From Candidatus Alistipes intestinigallinarum (GTDB taxonomy: Bacteria; Bacteroidota; Bacteroidia; Bacteroidales; Rikenellaceae): a DNA stretch of 51,184 nucleotides. Numbering within the stretch: the first letter of the stretch is position 1; the number at the start of each line of letters is the position of its first letter. The notes beneath the pieces were generated by a model. The model was not told where the DNA came from. It did no database searches and was given only the letters and a program-made list of their open reading frames with translations. Position numbers and translations under genes: made by a program. This document shows, piece by piece, positions 8,596 to 17,084 of this stretch. Location of the stretch: assembly GCA_019115745.1 (NCBI GenBank), contig DXDA01000001.1:1-51184 (forward strand), written 5' to 3'.

Positions 8596-11085
8596 ATGAA
8601 ACGACGTGAATGGATGGGATATGCGGCTGCGGCACTGTTTGCCGGAGCCTTTCTGGCGGGTTGCGGGAATATCCGCAAGTTGGCCAAGAGCGACCCCGAA
8701 CCGGAGGTGGGGGTTTACCTTCCGGCGCAGAGCAAACGGGAGGTTGCGGCGCGTGCCGCCGATACCGCCCGGGGGCCGCGGATCATTACCTTCCGCAAGC
8801 AGGACGGTACGGAACTTTTCCTGACTCCCGTGGCCGTCGACTCCGCTTCGGGCGAGAAGATGATGTCGGTGGCCATCGACGAGGTGGTCATTTCGGCGGC
8901 AAACCGCCGCAACCTCGTGGAGCGCAACGGCAAGATCAATGTCGATTTTATTGTTTCGGTGCCGCAGTCGTTGCAGGACCGCGACTGGCAGTTGGTTTTG
9001 GACCCGCAGTTGCTCAAGGGGGAGGATACGCTGACGTTCGATCCGCTGGTCTACAGCGGCGAGCGGTTCCGGACGATGCAGCAGCGCGAGTACGGGCGCT
9101 ATGACGACTATGTGGACCGGATTGTCGACAGCGCCGACTACTTCGACCGCTTTGGCGACAAGGGGGCCTACCGGCGCTATATGACGCATGTGGCCGACGA
9201 GCGGGCGAAATACGGCGATGCGTCGGCCCGGCTGGAGCGCCTGACGCCCGACGAGGCGATGTACGACGAGCGGGTCGGCTGGACGACGCCGCGGGAGCGG
9301 AACCGCCAGTACGAGTCGCTGCGCCGGTATGTGTATGCGACCGACCGGAAGGTGAAGGCCAACACGACCTATACGCCCGATCCGGAGGACAAGTTCGACC
9401 ACCTGAACGACTACCTTGCACCCCGTTACCGGTATGAGGGGATCGACGTGCTGCCCGGCGGGGAGATCTATACGCGGATCGAGGGCGACTACCCCGAGGA
9501 GGGAGGCCGTGCGCGCGAAGCCTATATCCGCTCGCTGACGGAGCAGCCGGGGCGTGTGTATGGAGAGGTTTACGTGGCCGACGGGCCGCGGCTTCACAAA
9601 CTGGCCGGAGAACGCCTCGCCTATACGGGCCGCCGCCGGAGCGCCATTACGGAGCTGTTGGCCGAGACGAGCGACAGCGCCACGCTCGAAAACTACCGGA
9701 TGCGGAAAACCGATGCCGAGAGCCGGCTTGCGACGCTGAACAGCCTCGATACGGCGGCCGTACGCAACAGCGTGCTGCGCCAGGGGCAGGTGGCGCGCAA
9801 CCGGCGCCTCGAAGCCGGGAAGCCGGCAGCGTTCGAGCGGCTGGTCCGCCATCCCTATTATATGGACGCGCGGCTCGATACGGTGATCTACCGTCCGGAC
9901 GGCAAGGTCGACTATTACTATACCGAGCAGGTGCAGGCCGACGAGAATACCTCGAAACTGCGTCTTTACCTCACGGGAGGGGTTGAGGACCGCAGCGGAC
10001 GCACCTATCGGCTCACGCGTTCCGATACGCTGACCTACAACGTGGCCTCGATGACCACGTTCCTCGACGAACGGACCCGCTACATGCAGCGGATCGTGTT
10101 GCGCGATGCCGAGGCCAATGCCCGTTTCTTCTTCACCTTCCCGGTCGGGAAGTCCTCGCTGGTCGACACGCTGACCGAGAACCGTCGGCAGATTGCCGCC
10201 GTGCGGTCGCTGACCCGCGGGTTGATGACCGATCCGGTCTACATCATCGACAGCATCACGCTCCGGGCTACGGCCTCGCCCGAAGGCACCTGGGCGCTGA
10301 ACGAACGCCTGGCCCGCGACCGTGCCGAAGCCCTGCGCCGGGTGCTGGTCTCGGAGTTCCGGGTGCTGTACGACTCGCTCAGCGTGACGGGAAGCTATAC
10401 GCTCGACGAGCAGGGCCGCCAGGTGGTTGACGAAGCCGACGAGAAGTTGCCCGACCTGCCGAACCTGCTGCGTTCGACGTGGCTGGCCGAGGATTGGGAC
10501 GAACTCTACCGGCTGGTGTCCGCCGATACGCTGATTACGCACAAGTCCGAGATCCTGGAGATGATCCGCTGGGAGGGGAATCCCGATACGCGTGAGTGGC
10601 GGATCCGGTTGAAGTACCCCAAGGAGTATGCCCGGATGCGGAGTGTGATCTATCCGCAGATGCGGGCCGTGGATTTCCGCTTCAACCTCCACCGCCGGGG
10701 CATGAAACAGGACACGGTCTGGACTACGGAGGTCGATTCGAACTACATGCACGCCGTGGATCTGCTGCGCAAGCGCCGCTACGAGGAGGCGTTGACGATC
10801 CTGCGCCCCTACGAGGACTGCAATACGGCATTGGCCTACATGTCGCTCGGCTACGATGCCGCGGCCTACCGGATCCTGAAGGCGCAGCCCGGGGCCGCTT
10901 CGACGGCCGACATTCAGTACATGCTGGCCATTCTGGCGGCACGTCTGGGGGACGAGGAGCAGGCCGTGCGGTATTTCCTGCATTCGGTGGAGCTGCGTGA
11001 GAACCTGAAGTTCCGCGGCAATCTCGATCCCGAGATTTCGCGCCTGATTCGCAAGTACGGTCTCTTCCGCGAGGATTTCGAGTAG
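8596..11085 (+). CDS. Large lipoprotein with OmpA-like and TPR-like regions
   Basis: The product has 829 residues. A lipoprotein signal ends AGAFLAGCGN with Cys23 as lipidation site. Residues about 90-145 (VISAANRRNLVERNGKINVD then WQLVLDPQLL) resemble the preceding DUF3868-type protein. A long charged, Arg- and Tyr-rich central part follows. Around residues 545-590 the motif ATASPEG with N..LA..RAEALR is the peptidoglycan-binding-like core of OmpA-C-type domains in this group. The C-terminus (about 715-800) shows TPR-like helices, for example RKRRYEEALTILRPYEDC. I infer a periplasmic, outer-membrane-anchored scaffold working with the two upstream proteins, but there is no fimbrillin gene directly adjacent. 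Confidence 0.75.
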   Translation: MKRREWMGYAAAALFAGAFLAGCGNIRKLAKSDPEPEVGVYLPAQSKREVAARAADTARGPRIITFRKQDGTELFLTPVAVDSASGEKMMSVAIDEVVISAANRRNLVERNGKINVDFIVSVPQSLQDRDWQLVLDPQLLKGEDTLTFDPLVYSGERFRTMQQREYGRYDDYVDRIVDSADYFDRFGDKGAYRRYMTHVADERAKYGDASARLERLTPDEAMYDERVGWTTPRERNRQYESLRRYVYATDRKVKANTTYTPDPEDKFDHLNDYLAPRYRYEGIDVLPGGEIYTRIEGDYPEEGGRAREAYIRSLTEQPGRVYGEVYVADGPRLHKLAGERLAYTGRRRSAITELLAETSDSATLENYRMRKTDAESRLATLNSLDTAAVRNSVLRQGQVARNRRLEAGKPAAFERLVRHPYYMDARLDTVIYRPDGKVDYYYTEQVQADENTSKLRLYLTGGVEDRSGRTYRLTRSDTLTYNVASMTTFLDERTRYMQRIVLRDAEANARFFFTFPVGKSSLVDTLTENRRQIAAVRSLTRGLMTDPVYIIDSITLRATASPEGTWALNERLARDRAEALRRVLVSEFRVLYDSLSVTGSYTLDEQGRQVVDEADEKLPDLPNLLRSTWLAEDWDELYRLVSADTLITHKSEILEMIRWEGNPDTREWRIRLKYPKEYARMRSVIYPQMRAVDFRFNLHRRGMKQDTVWTTEVDSNYMHAVDLLRKRRYEEALTILRPYEDCNTALAYMSLGYDAAAYRILKAQPGAASTADIQYMLAILAARLGDEEQAVRYFLHSVELRENLKFRGNLDPEISRLIRKYGLFREDFE

Positions 11086-11137
11086 ACGGAATCCGGAGGA
11101 GGGGAGTCTGAGGCCGGGAACCGCGGCCGGAATCGGA

Positions 11138-11183
11138 AATTCACCCCTGTCGCACGTTGTGGCGGCAGGGGTGAATTGTTTTT
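11138..11183. terminator. Terminator between convergent genes
   Basis: A stem of about 16 bp (11138-11153 with 11162-11177, one G-T pair) around an 8-nt loop is followed on the plus strand by GTTTTTG. It separates the OmpA-like gene from the convergent DUF308 gene. The minus-strand side has only a weak T stretch. Confidence 0.8.
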
Positions 11184-11198
11184 GCTGGTGAGGCGGCG

Positions 11199-11789
11199 TC
11201 AGCGCTGCTCCGTCTCGAAACAGCGGTGTGCATTGCGGAGCTGGAGCGCCAGGGTGCAGGCCGCCACGCCGGCGAAGAGCAGCGTGATGCCGACCCAGAT
11301 GACGACGGCCGCGGTTCCGACTCCGAGCGGCTGGAAGAGAATCCCCAGCGAGCAGAGCAGCAGCAGAACGCCCGTGAAGATGGTCCATCCCGATCCGGAG
11401 ATCTCCATGGCGCGCATGTCGCCGCCCAGCCCGATGGTGCTGAAGGAGCGCATCAGCAGCCAGAATCCCAGGAAAAACGGCAGCATCGAGGCCGAAAGCC
11501 CGACGTTGAAGACCAGAATCACGCCCAGGACGATCTGAATGACTCCGCCGGCAAGCATCCAGCCCCGGCCCGTGATGAAGTGGCGGTTGGCCGTCGAGAT
11601 CACCACCTCCAGGATGCCCGAGAGCAGAATCACCCATCCGAAGAGCAGCGACATTCCCAGATAGCTCCGGGCCGGGAAGAGAAAGGTCAGCAGACCGGCC
11701 AGCAGCAGCAGGATGCCGACAAGCAACAGCAGCCACCAGTAGCGGATGGCCTGTTTCGAATTTTCGATCAATGCGTTCAAGTGTTTCAT
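11199..11789 (-). CDS. DUF308/HdeD-family membrane protein
   Basis: The product has 196 residues and starts MKHLNALIENSKQAIRYWWL. Six hydrophobic helices are visible as three hairpins, the pattern of the HdeD/DUF308 family, with Gly-rich turns such as LFGWVILLSGILEVV and GRGWMLAGGVIQIVLGVILV. It ends in a short basic tail. In E. coli HdeD is linked to acid resistance, but the wider family has no defined activity. The gene is alone on the minus strand, divergent from susC. The intergenic region holds a cluster of TGTGGA words that could belong to either gene. Confidence 0.85.
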   Translation of the reverse strand: MKHLNALIENSKQAIRYWWLLLLVGILLLLAGLLTFLFPARSYLGMSLLFGWVILLSGILEVVISTANRHFITGRGWMLAGGVIQIVLGVILVFNVGLSASMLPFFLGFWLLMRSFSTIGLGGDMRAMEISGSGWTIFTGVLLLLCSLGILFQPLGVGTAAVVIWVGITLLFAGVAACTLALQLRNAHRCFETEQR

Positions 11790-11837
11790 GGCATACGGAT
11801 TTTCGCCTTCGGGAAGCAATTTGCGTGCCGGAGGGGG

Positions 11838-11924
11838 TGTGGATTCCGGTGTCGGGGAGCTTCGGGTGTGGATTTTTTCCACAACTTCCGTGGCGGAATT
11901 CCACATGCCGCAGGCTGGTGTGGA
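11838..11924. repeat. Cluster of five TGTGGA hexamers (possible operator)
   Basis: TGTGGA occurs forward at 11838, 11867 and 11919, and reversed (TCCACA) at 11878-11883 and 11900-11905. The middle pair forms TGTGGA-N5-TCCACA. All lie between the DUF308 start and the susC start. Chance expectation for five copies in 87 bp is very low. Confidence 0.45.
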
Positions 11925-12014
11925 GCCGTTAAGTCGTTGTAGGCGTACGAAATACTTTTTTTGGACGCTTTGGCACTCCGCTTGGGCGAATCCCGGGAAA
12001 CCCAAATAGTGTCT

Positions 12015-15000
12015 ATGGAAAAATTTGACTTTACCCGGGTGGGCAGGCGTGTGTTTTTCCTCCTGCTCCTGTTGTGCGGCATTCCCGGCGCGGTATGGGC
12101 CGATGGAATCTCCGACGACCCGGATACGGCGGCCGACCGCCAACTCCCCGATCGAACCATCACCGGAACGGTCACCGATGAACAGGGAAATCCCCTGATC
12201 GGAGCCACGATCGTCATCAAGGATGCCCCGACGATGAACGGTACGATTACGGGCCCGGACGGGAGTTTTTCGCTGACGGTTCCCGCGCGTTCCACGCTGC
12301 TCGTAACCTATGTCGGTTATAAGAGTCTCCGGCTGCCGGTGCTGAACCGCAGCAACCTGAAGATCGTTCTCGAAGAGGAGAACGAACGCCTCGACAACGT
12401 CGTGGTGGTCGGTTACGGTACGCAGGAGAAGTCCGACCTGACGGGCTCCATCGCCTCGGTCAAGGCTGCGGATATCAAGAACCTGCCGGCCCGTTCGGTA
12501 GCCGAGGCGCTGCAGGGCAAGGTTGCCGGTGTGATGGTGACGAAGACCAGCGGAAAGCCCGGAGCGAGCTCCGATATCGTGATCCGCGGTGTCGGATCGA
12601 TCAACGGACTGAACCCGCTCTTCGTGATCGACGGCGTGGCCTGCGACAACAACAGCGAGTACAACCTGAACGACATCGAGTCGATCGAGGTGATCAAGGA
12701 TGCCAGTGCGGCGGCGATCTACGGCTCGCGGGCGGCCGGCGGCGTGGTGCTCATCACGACGAAGAAGGGATCCTACAATACCAAGGCGAAACTTTCGTTC
12801 ACGAGCCACGTCGGTGTGCGGCAGTACACGGACATGTACCGGATGCTGGGAACCGAAGACTACATCCGCGTCATGAAGGAGCTGGGCGTCAGCTACCCGA
12901 TCTGGGACAACCCTGCGGCACTGCCCGACACGGACTGGGTCGACGAGATCTACCAGCCCGGCATCGAACAGAGCTACAACCTCTCGCTCACGGGCGGCAG
13001 CGAACGCCTCCGCTACTACCTTTCGGGGGGCTACGAGCGCGAAAACGGCATCCAGATGAACAACTACTGGGAACGGATCTCCGCGCGGCTGAATGTCGAC
13101 TACAAGGTGGCCAATTCGCTGACCGTCGGCACGCGGATCTATCTGGCCCGTTTGCGCGGCAATCCCTATACGGAGTCCTTCCCGTGGGTCTCGATCCCCT
13201 ACATGAGCATTTATGACGAGGACGGCGAGTTCTCGGCCATCCCCTCCGGCATCGACTTCTCGGGTGCCAATCCCGTGGCCGACATCGCCTACCACCATCA
13301 GAAGCAGTCGGATCTGGTGGCCAACGGCGACCTGTTCATCGACTGGGAGATCGTCAAGGGGCTGAAACTCAATCTGACGGGTTCGGCACAACTCGGCGGC
13401 GGCTACGACGACAGCTTCTCCGAAGCCAATACGCTGGGGCGCTCTCCGTCGAAGGACAGCTATACCAAGGCGCTCGATTACGGCGAACAGTACACCTTCA
13501 CGGCGACGCTCTCCTACGAGAAGCTCTTTGCCGGGAAACACGACCTGCGGGTGATGGTCGGCTACGAGGCCAAGAGTGCCCAGTTGGCCGATCTTTCGGC
13601 GACGGCTTCCGACTTCCCGATCAACGATCCCGAGTCGTTCGCCCTCTCGACGAACCCCACCAAGAGCGCCTCGGGAGCCCTGAGCGAAGATCGTTTCCTC
13701 TCGCAGTTCGCCCGCCTGAACTACACCTATGACAACCGTTACCTGCTGACGATGAACGTCCGCCGCGACGGATCGCCGAAGTTCGGACCGAAGAACCGCT
13801 GGGGTGTCTTCCCCTCGGTGTCGGTCGGCTGGAAGATCTCCGAGGAGCCCTTCTTCAAGGCCTGGAATGCCGGCTGGGTTTCGATGATCAAGCCGCGCTT
13901 CAGTTGGGGTATCCTCGGCAACGACCAGGCTCTGAACGCCTTCGCCTATATGGCGGCGTTCCAGAACGTCACGAGCCACTCGTTCGACGGAACCTCGGCC
14001 GTCGGGGGCTACAATAACATCAAGGTCGTCAACGAGGACATCAAGTGGGAGTCGATCTATACGACCGACGTGGGTCTCGACGTGGATCTCTTCCGCAACC
14101 GCCTGTCGATCTCGTTCGACTGGTATCAGCGCATCACCCGCGACATGATCTACGCCCTTTCGGTCCCCAATTCGTCGGGCATCACCTCGCCGTCGTCGCT
14201 GGCCACCATGAGCACCATGCCCGTGAACCTCGGCCGGATCGACAACCGTGGATGGGAATTGCTTGTCAATTACCGCAATAACATCGGTTACTTCAACTAT
14301 GCGATCAGCGGTAACATCTCGCAGAACCGCAACAAGGTGGTGGATCTGGGTCTTACCAATGCGGCGATTTACGGTGGCGGCGGACACCCCAATACGGGTC
14401 CCAGCCCCTGCAAGACGATCAACGGACAGCCCATCAGCCAGTTCTGGGGGTTGAAGACCGACGGCATGATCACCTCCCAGGAGGAGATCGACGCCCTCAA
14501 TGCCAAGGCGCAGGCCAACGGATATGACTATTACCACCAGCGTCTGACCGGTGTGGGCGACCTTAAGTACGTCGATCTGAACGGCGACGGGACGATCAAC
14601 GACGACGACTGCACCTTCATCGGCAACCCGTGGCCGACGCTGCAGTACGGTTTCAACATCTCGCTCGAATGGCGCGGCATCGACTTCGCGGCCGACTTTA
14701 CGGGCATTGCCGGGAACGACGTGCTGAACCTCGCGCGATCCTATACCGAGAGCGTACAGCAGAGCTCCAACACGACGTCGGCGGTCTTCGGGGCCTCCTA
14801 TTTCATGGGGAACGGGCTGACGGACCGTCCGCGGATCATGGCGCTCGATGCCGCAAACGGAAACGCCCCGGTCAAGGACCCCAACCTCAATTATCAGCGC
14901 TATTCGGACTATTTTATTGAGGATGGCTCCTACCTGCGGCTGAAGAACATCACCCTGGGTTACACCTTCCCGCGGCGCTGGACCCGGCGTGCGAAGATCG

Positions 15001-15167
15001 ACCGGTTGAGGATCTATGTCTCGGCGACGAACCTCTGGACGATTACCGGCTTCTCGGGCCTCGACCCCGAATTCTCGAACACCACGAAAACCGCCTATGG
15101 TGTCTATTACGGCAGCACCTATCCGCAGACCCGGATGATCTCCTTCGGTCTGGACCTGAGTTTCTAA
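12015..15167 (+). CDS. SusC/RagA TonB-dependent outer-membrane transporter
   Basis: This 1050-residue protein imports oligomers across the outer membrane using TonB energy. The ATG at 12015 gives a signal peptide (LLLLLCGIPGAVWADG); the in-frame ATG at 11961 would precede it with 18 unneeded residues. Residues about 46-115 form the CarboxypepD-regulatory-like domain (TITGTVTDEQGNPLIGATIV). A TonB-box-like VVVVGYGTQEKSDLTGS follows near 128. The plug contains GSINGLNPLFVIDGVACDNN and YGSRAAGGVVLITTKKG, and the rest is a 22-strand barrel ending in ISFGLDLSF. A poor TACTTTTT at 11953 may be its -7 box. The substrate is unknown; no glycosidase or protease gene accompanies this pair. Confidence 0.97.
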   Translation: MEKFDFTRVGRRVFFLLLLLCGIPGAVWADGISDDPDTAADRQLPDRTITGTVTDEQGNPLIGATIVIKDAPTMNGTITGPDGSFSLTVPARSTLLVTYVGYKSLRLPVLNRSNLKIVLEEENERLDNVVVVGYGTQEKSDLTGSIASVKAADIKNLPARSVAEALQGKVAGVMVTKTSGKPGASSDIVIRGVGSINGLNPLFVIDGVACDNNSEYNLNDIESIEVIKDASAAAIYGSRAAGGVVLITTKKGSYNTKAKLSFTSHVGVRQYTDMYRMLGTEDYIRVMKELGVSYPIWDNPAALPDTDWVDEIYQPGIEQSYNLSLTGGSERLRYYLSGGYERENGIQMNNYWERISARLNVDYKVANSLTVGTRIYLARLRGNPYTESFPWVSIPYMSIYDEDGEFSAIPSGIDFSGANPVADIAYHHQKQSDLVANGDLFIDWEIVKGLKLNLTGSAQLGGGYDDSFSEANTLGRSPSKDSYTKALDYGEQYTFTATLSYEKLFAGKHDLRVMVGYEAKSAQLADLSATASDFPINDPESFALSTNPTKSASGALSEDRFLSQFARLNYTYDNRYLLTMNVRRDGSPKFGPKNRWGVFPSVSVGWKISEEPFFKAWNAGWVSMIKPRFSWGILGNDQALNAFAYMAAFQNVTSHSFDGTSAVGGYNNIKVVNEDIKWESIYTTDVGLDVDLFRNRLSISFDWYQRITRDMIYALSVPNSSGITSPSSLATMSTMPVNLGRIDNRGWELLVNYRNNIGYFNYAISGNISQNRNKVVDLGLTNAAIYGGGGHPNTGPSPCKTINGQPISQFWGLKTDGMITSQEEIDALNAKAQANGYDYYHQRLTGVGDLKYVDLNGDGTINDDDCTFIGNPWPTLQYGFNISLEWRGIDFAADFTGIAGNDVLNLARSYTESVQQSSNTTSAVFGASYFMGNGLTDRPRIMALDAANGNAPVKDPNLNYQRYSDYFIEDGSYLRLKNITLGYTFPRRWTRRAKIDRLRIYVSATNLWTITGFSGLDPEFSNTTKTAYGVYYGSTYPQTRMISFGLDLSF

Positions 15168-15180
15168 ACGACTGCGAATC

Positions 15181-17007
15181 ATGAAAAAGATATTCCGAAA
15201 AATACGTGTCTCCACGGCGCTCTGCACGGCCGTGGCGATGACAGCCTGCGGCAGCGACTGGCTCGAACTCAACGACCCCAACTCGCTCTCGCCGGGCAAC
15301 TTCCCCACGAAGATCGAACATGTCGACCTGTTGGTCAATTCGGTCTACGGCGCACAGCATCACTGGTATTTCCTGGGCAACTACTGGGCCGGGTATGTGA
15401 TGTACTGCCTCGACCACACGATCGACATGCTCTGGCACGAGGATCAGGGCTGGATCGACATCTGCGCCGGGGAGGTGAAGGCCGGCAACAACAAGGTCAC
15501 CGATCCCTGGACGGCCCTGAGCCTCGGGGTCTACTATGCCAATACGGCCCTGGAGCAGATCGAGGACTACCGGGCCACGGCTCCCGACTCCGAGACCGAA
15601 GCGCTGAACAACTACGAGGGCGAATGTCTCTTCTTCCGAGCCTACTACTGGTGGCACATGCTCTCGCTTTACGGACAGCCCGACAGCGAAGGGGTCGGGA
15701 TTCCGATCGTCAAAAAGGTTCCCAAGACCCTGGAGGAGATGTACATCGGCCGCGAGAAGACCGGCGATTGCTACCGGGCGATCATCGAGGATCTGGATGC
15801 TGCCGCGGGGCTTCTCACGCAGACCGATCCGCATCGCGTGACGCTGTGGGCTGCCAAGGCCTTCCGGGCCAAGGCCTGCTTCTTTGCCGGAGAGACCGAA
15901 CTGGCCAAAACCTACCTGAAGGATTGCATCGACAACAGCGGCAAGACCCTGGAGTCGTTCGAGCGTTACCGCATGATGTTCAACGGCTACGACGAGTATG
16001 AATACAACAGCGAGTCGTTCTACGAGATGGGTAACCGGGCCGACCCGACGAGCGGTGCGGCCTATGGAAGTCCGAATACCGGTTCGACGTTGTCGCTCTA
16101 CTACCCGCCCTTCTGCATCGCGCCGGACGGGACGCGCACGGCGATGTCCTACGGCAACCAGTACATGCACGACCGCAACCTGATTCGCTTCGGTTACACG
16201 GATCCCGCCCCGCAGTCTTCGGCCGTGATGAAGACGCGTGAGGGAGAGGACGGCGAGACGGAGTATTACCTCGACGAAGCCTATCTGGCCCTGCAGCAGA
16301 AGCACCGCGACGAACTCGGCCGCGAAGAGAATGGTCCCGACCCGCGGTTGTACGTCTGCGCCCTGCAGCCCTTCATCGACGAGGTGCAGATGACCATCGA
16401 CGGGGTGAATGATACGCGGAAGGTCGCACAGGTCGATTTCGGCAAGTGGTGGGAGGATACCTCCGTGACGACGGGTAACGATCCCGAAACGTTCTACGGC
16501 TGGCCGGTTCGCAAGTACAACTATCTGGAAGGGCACCTGGCCGACGCCACGCGCAACGTCGCCGGTTACAACATCTATTTCATCCGGCTGCCGGAGATCT
16601 ACCTGATGTATGCGCTGCTGTTGAAGGATTCGGATCCCTCCACGGCGTTGGAATACGTGAACAAGGTGCACCGTCGGGCCTACAACTATTCGGTGGACGG
16701 CGCGTCGCCCGTAGACTATCAGTCGCTCGGGGACCGGACCCGGACGGTCGATGTTACGGACCATTTGGCCAACGATCCGTTGTTGTACGAGTTGTGGGCC
16801 GAGGTTTTCGGCGAGATGCGCTGGTGGGAGTATGTGCGTCTGCTGGACCTGGGCGAACAGGAGAAGGATTTCTACAAGACGATCTCCGGCCCGGGCGCCT
16901 CGAAGACGAACATCGTCTGGAAGGATACGAACTACGCCATGCCGATTCCGACATCGGAGTTCGAGACGAACCCCAATCCGGATATGGTTCAGACGCCGGG
17001 TTATTGA
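15181..17007 (+). CDS. SusD/RagB-family surface lipoprotein
   Basis: The product has 608 residues and starts 14 nt after susC, forming the usual SusC/SusD lid pair. A lipoprotein signal ends in MTACGSD (Cys23). The N-terminal SusD part contains LELNDPNSLSPGNFPTKIEH, and the helical core bears SusD features such as EGECLFFRAYYWWHMLSLYG and GIPIVKK. The C-terminal part ends with ELWAEVFGEMRWWEYVRLLD followed by the typical PIPTSEFETNPN. It would capture the ligand of the adjacent SusC at the cell surface. A strong terminator follows at 17030. Confidence 0.95.
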   Translation: MKKIFRKIRVSTALCTAVAMTACGSDWLELNDPNSLSPGNFPTKIEHVDLLVNSVYGAQHHWYFLGNYWAGYVMYCLDHTIDMLWHEDQGWIDICAGEVKAGNNKVTDPWTALSLGVYYANTALEQIEDYRATAPDSETEALNNYEGECLFFRAYYWWHMLSLYGQPDSEGVGIPIVKKVPKTLEEMYIGREKTGDCYRAIIEDLDAAAGLLTQTDPHRVTLWAAKAFRAKACFFAGETELAKTYLKDCIDNSGKTLESFERYRMMFNGYDEYEYNSESFYEMGNRADPTSGAAYGSPNTGSTLSLYYPPFCIAPDGTRTAMSYGNQYMHDRNLIRFGYTDPAPQSSAVMKTREGEDGETEYYLDEAYLALQQKHRDELGREENGPDPRLYVCALQPFIDEVQMTIDGVNDTRKVAQVDFGKWWEDTSVTTGNDPETFYGWPVRKYNYLEGHLADATRNVAGYNIYFIRLPEIYLMYALLLKDSDPSTALEYVNKVHRRAYNYSVDGASPVDYQSLGDRTRTVDVTDHLANDPLLYELWAEVFGEMRWWEYVRLLDLGEQEKDFYKTISGPGASKTNIVWKDTNYAMPIPTSEFETNPNPDMVQTPGY

Positions 17008-17029
17008 TGGCGGTGAGCCTTCGGGTTAA

Positions 17030-17069
17030 AAAACGCCCCTGCAGCAACTTTCTGCTGCAGGGGCGTTTT
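17030..17069. terminator. Bidirectional terminator between susD and ribulokinase
   Basis: A perfect 17-bp stem (17030-17046 with 17053-17069) with a 6-nt loop has A4 at one foot and T4 at the other, so it can stop transcription from both convergent operons. Confidence 0.9.
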
Positions 17070-17084
17070 GGATCGGGATTCCGG

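Noticed and set aside
11838..11924. DnaA-box cluster or replication origin
   Set aside because: The TGTGGA words resemble DnaA boxes, but only one reaches 8 of 9 matches to TTATCCACA. There is no AT-rich unwinding element and no dnaA, dnaN or rpmH nearby.
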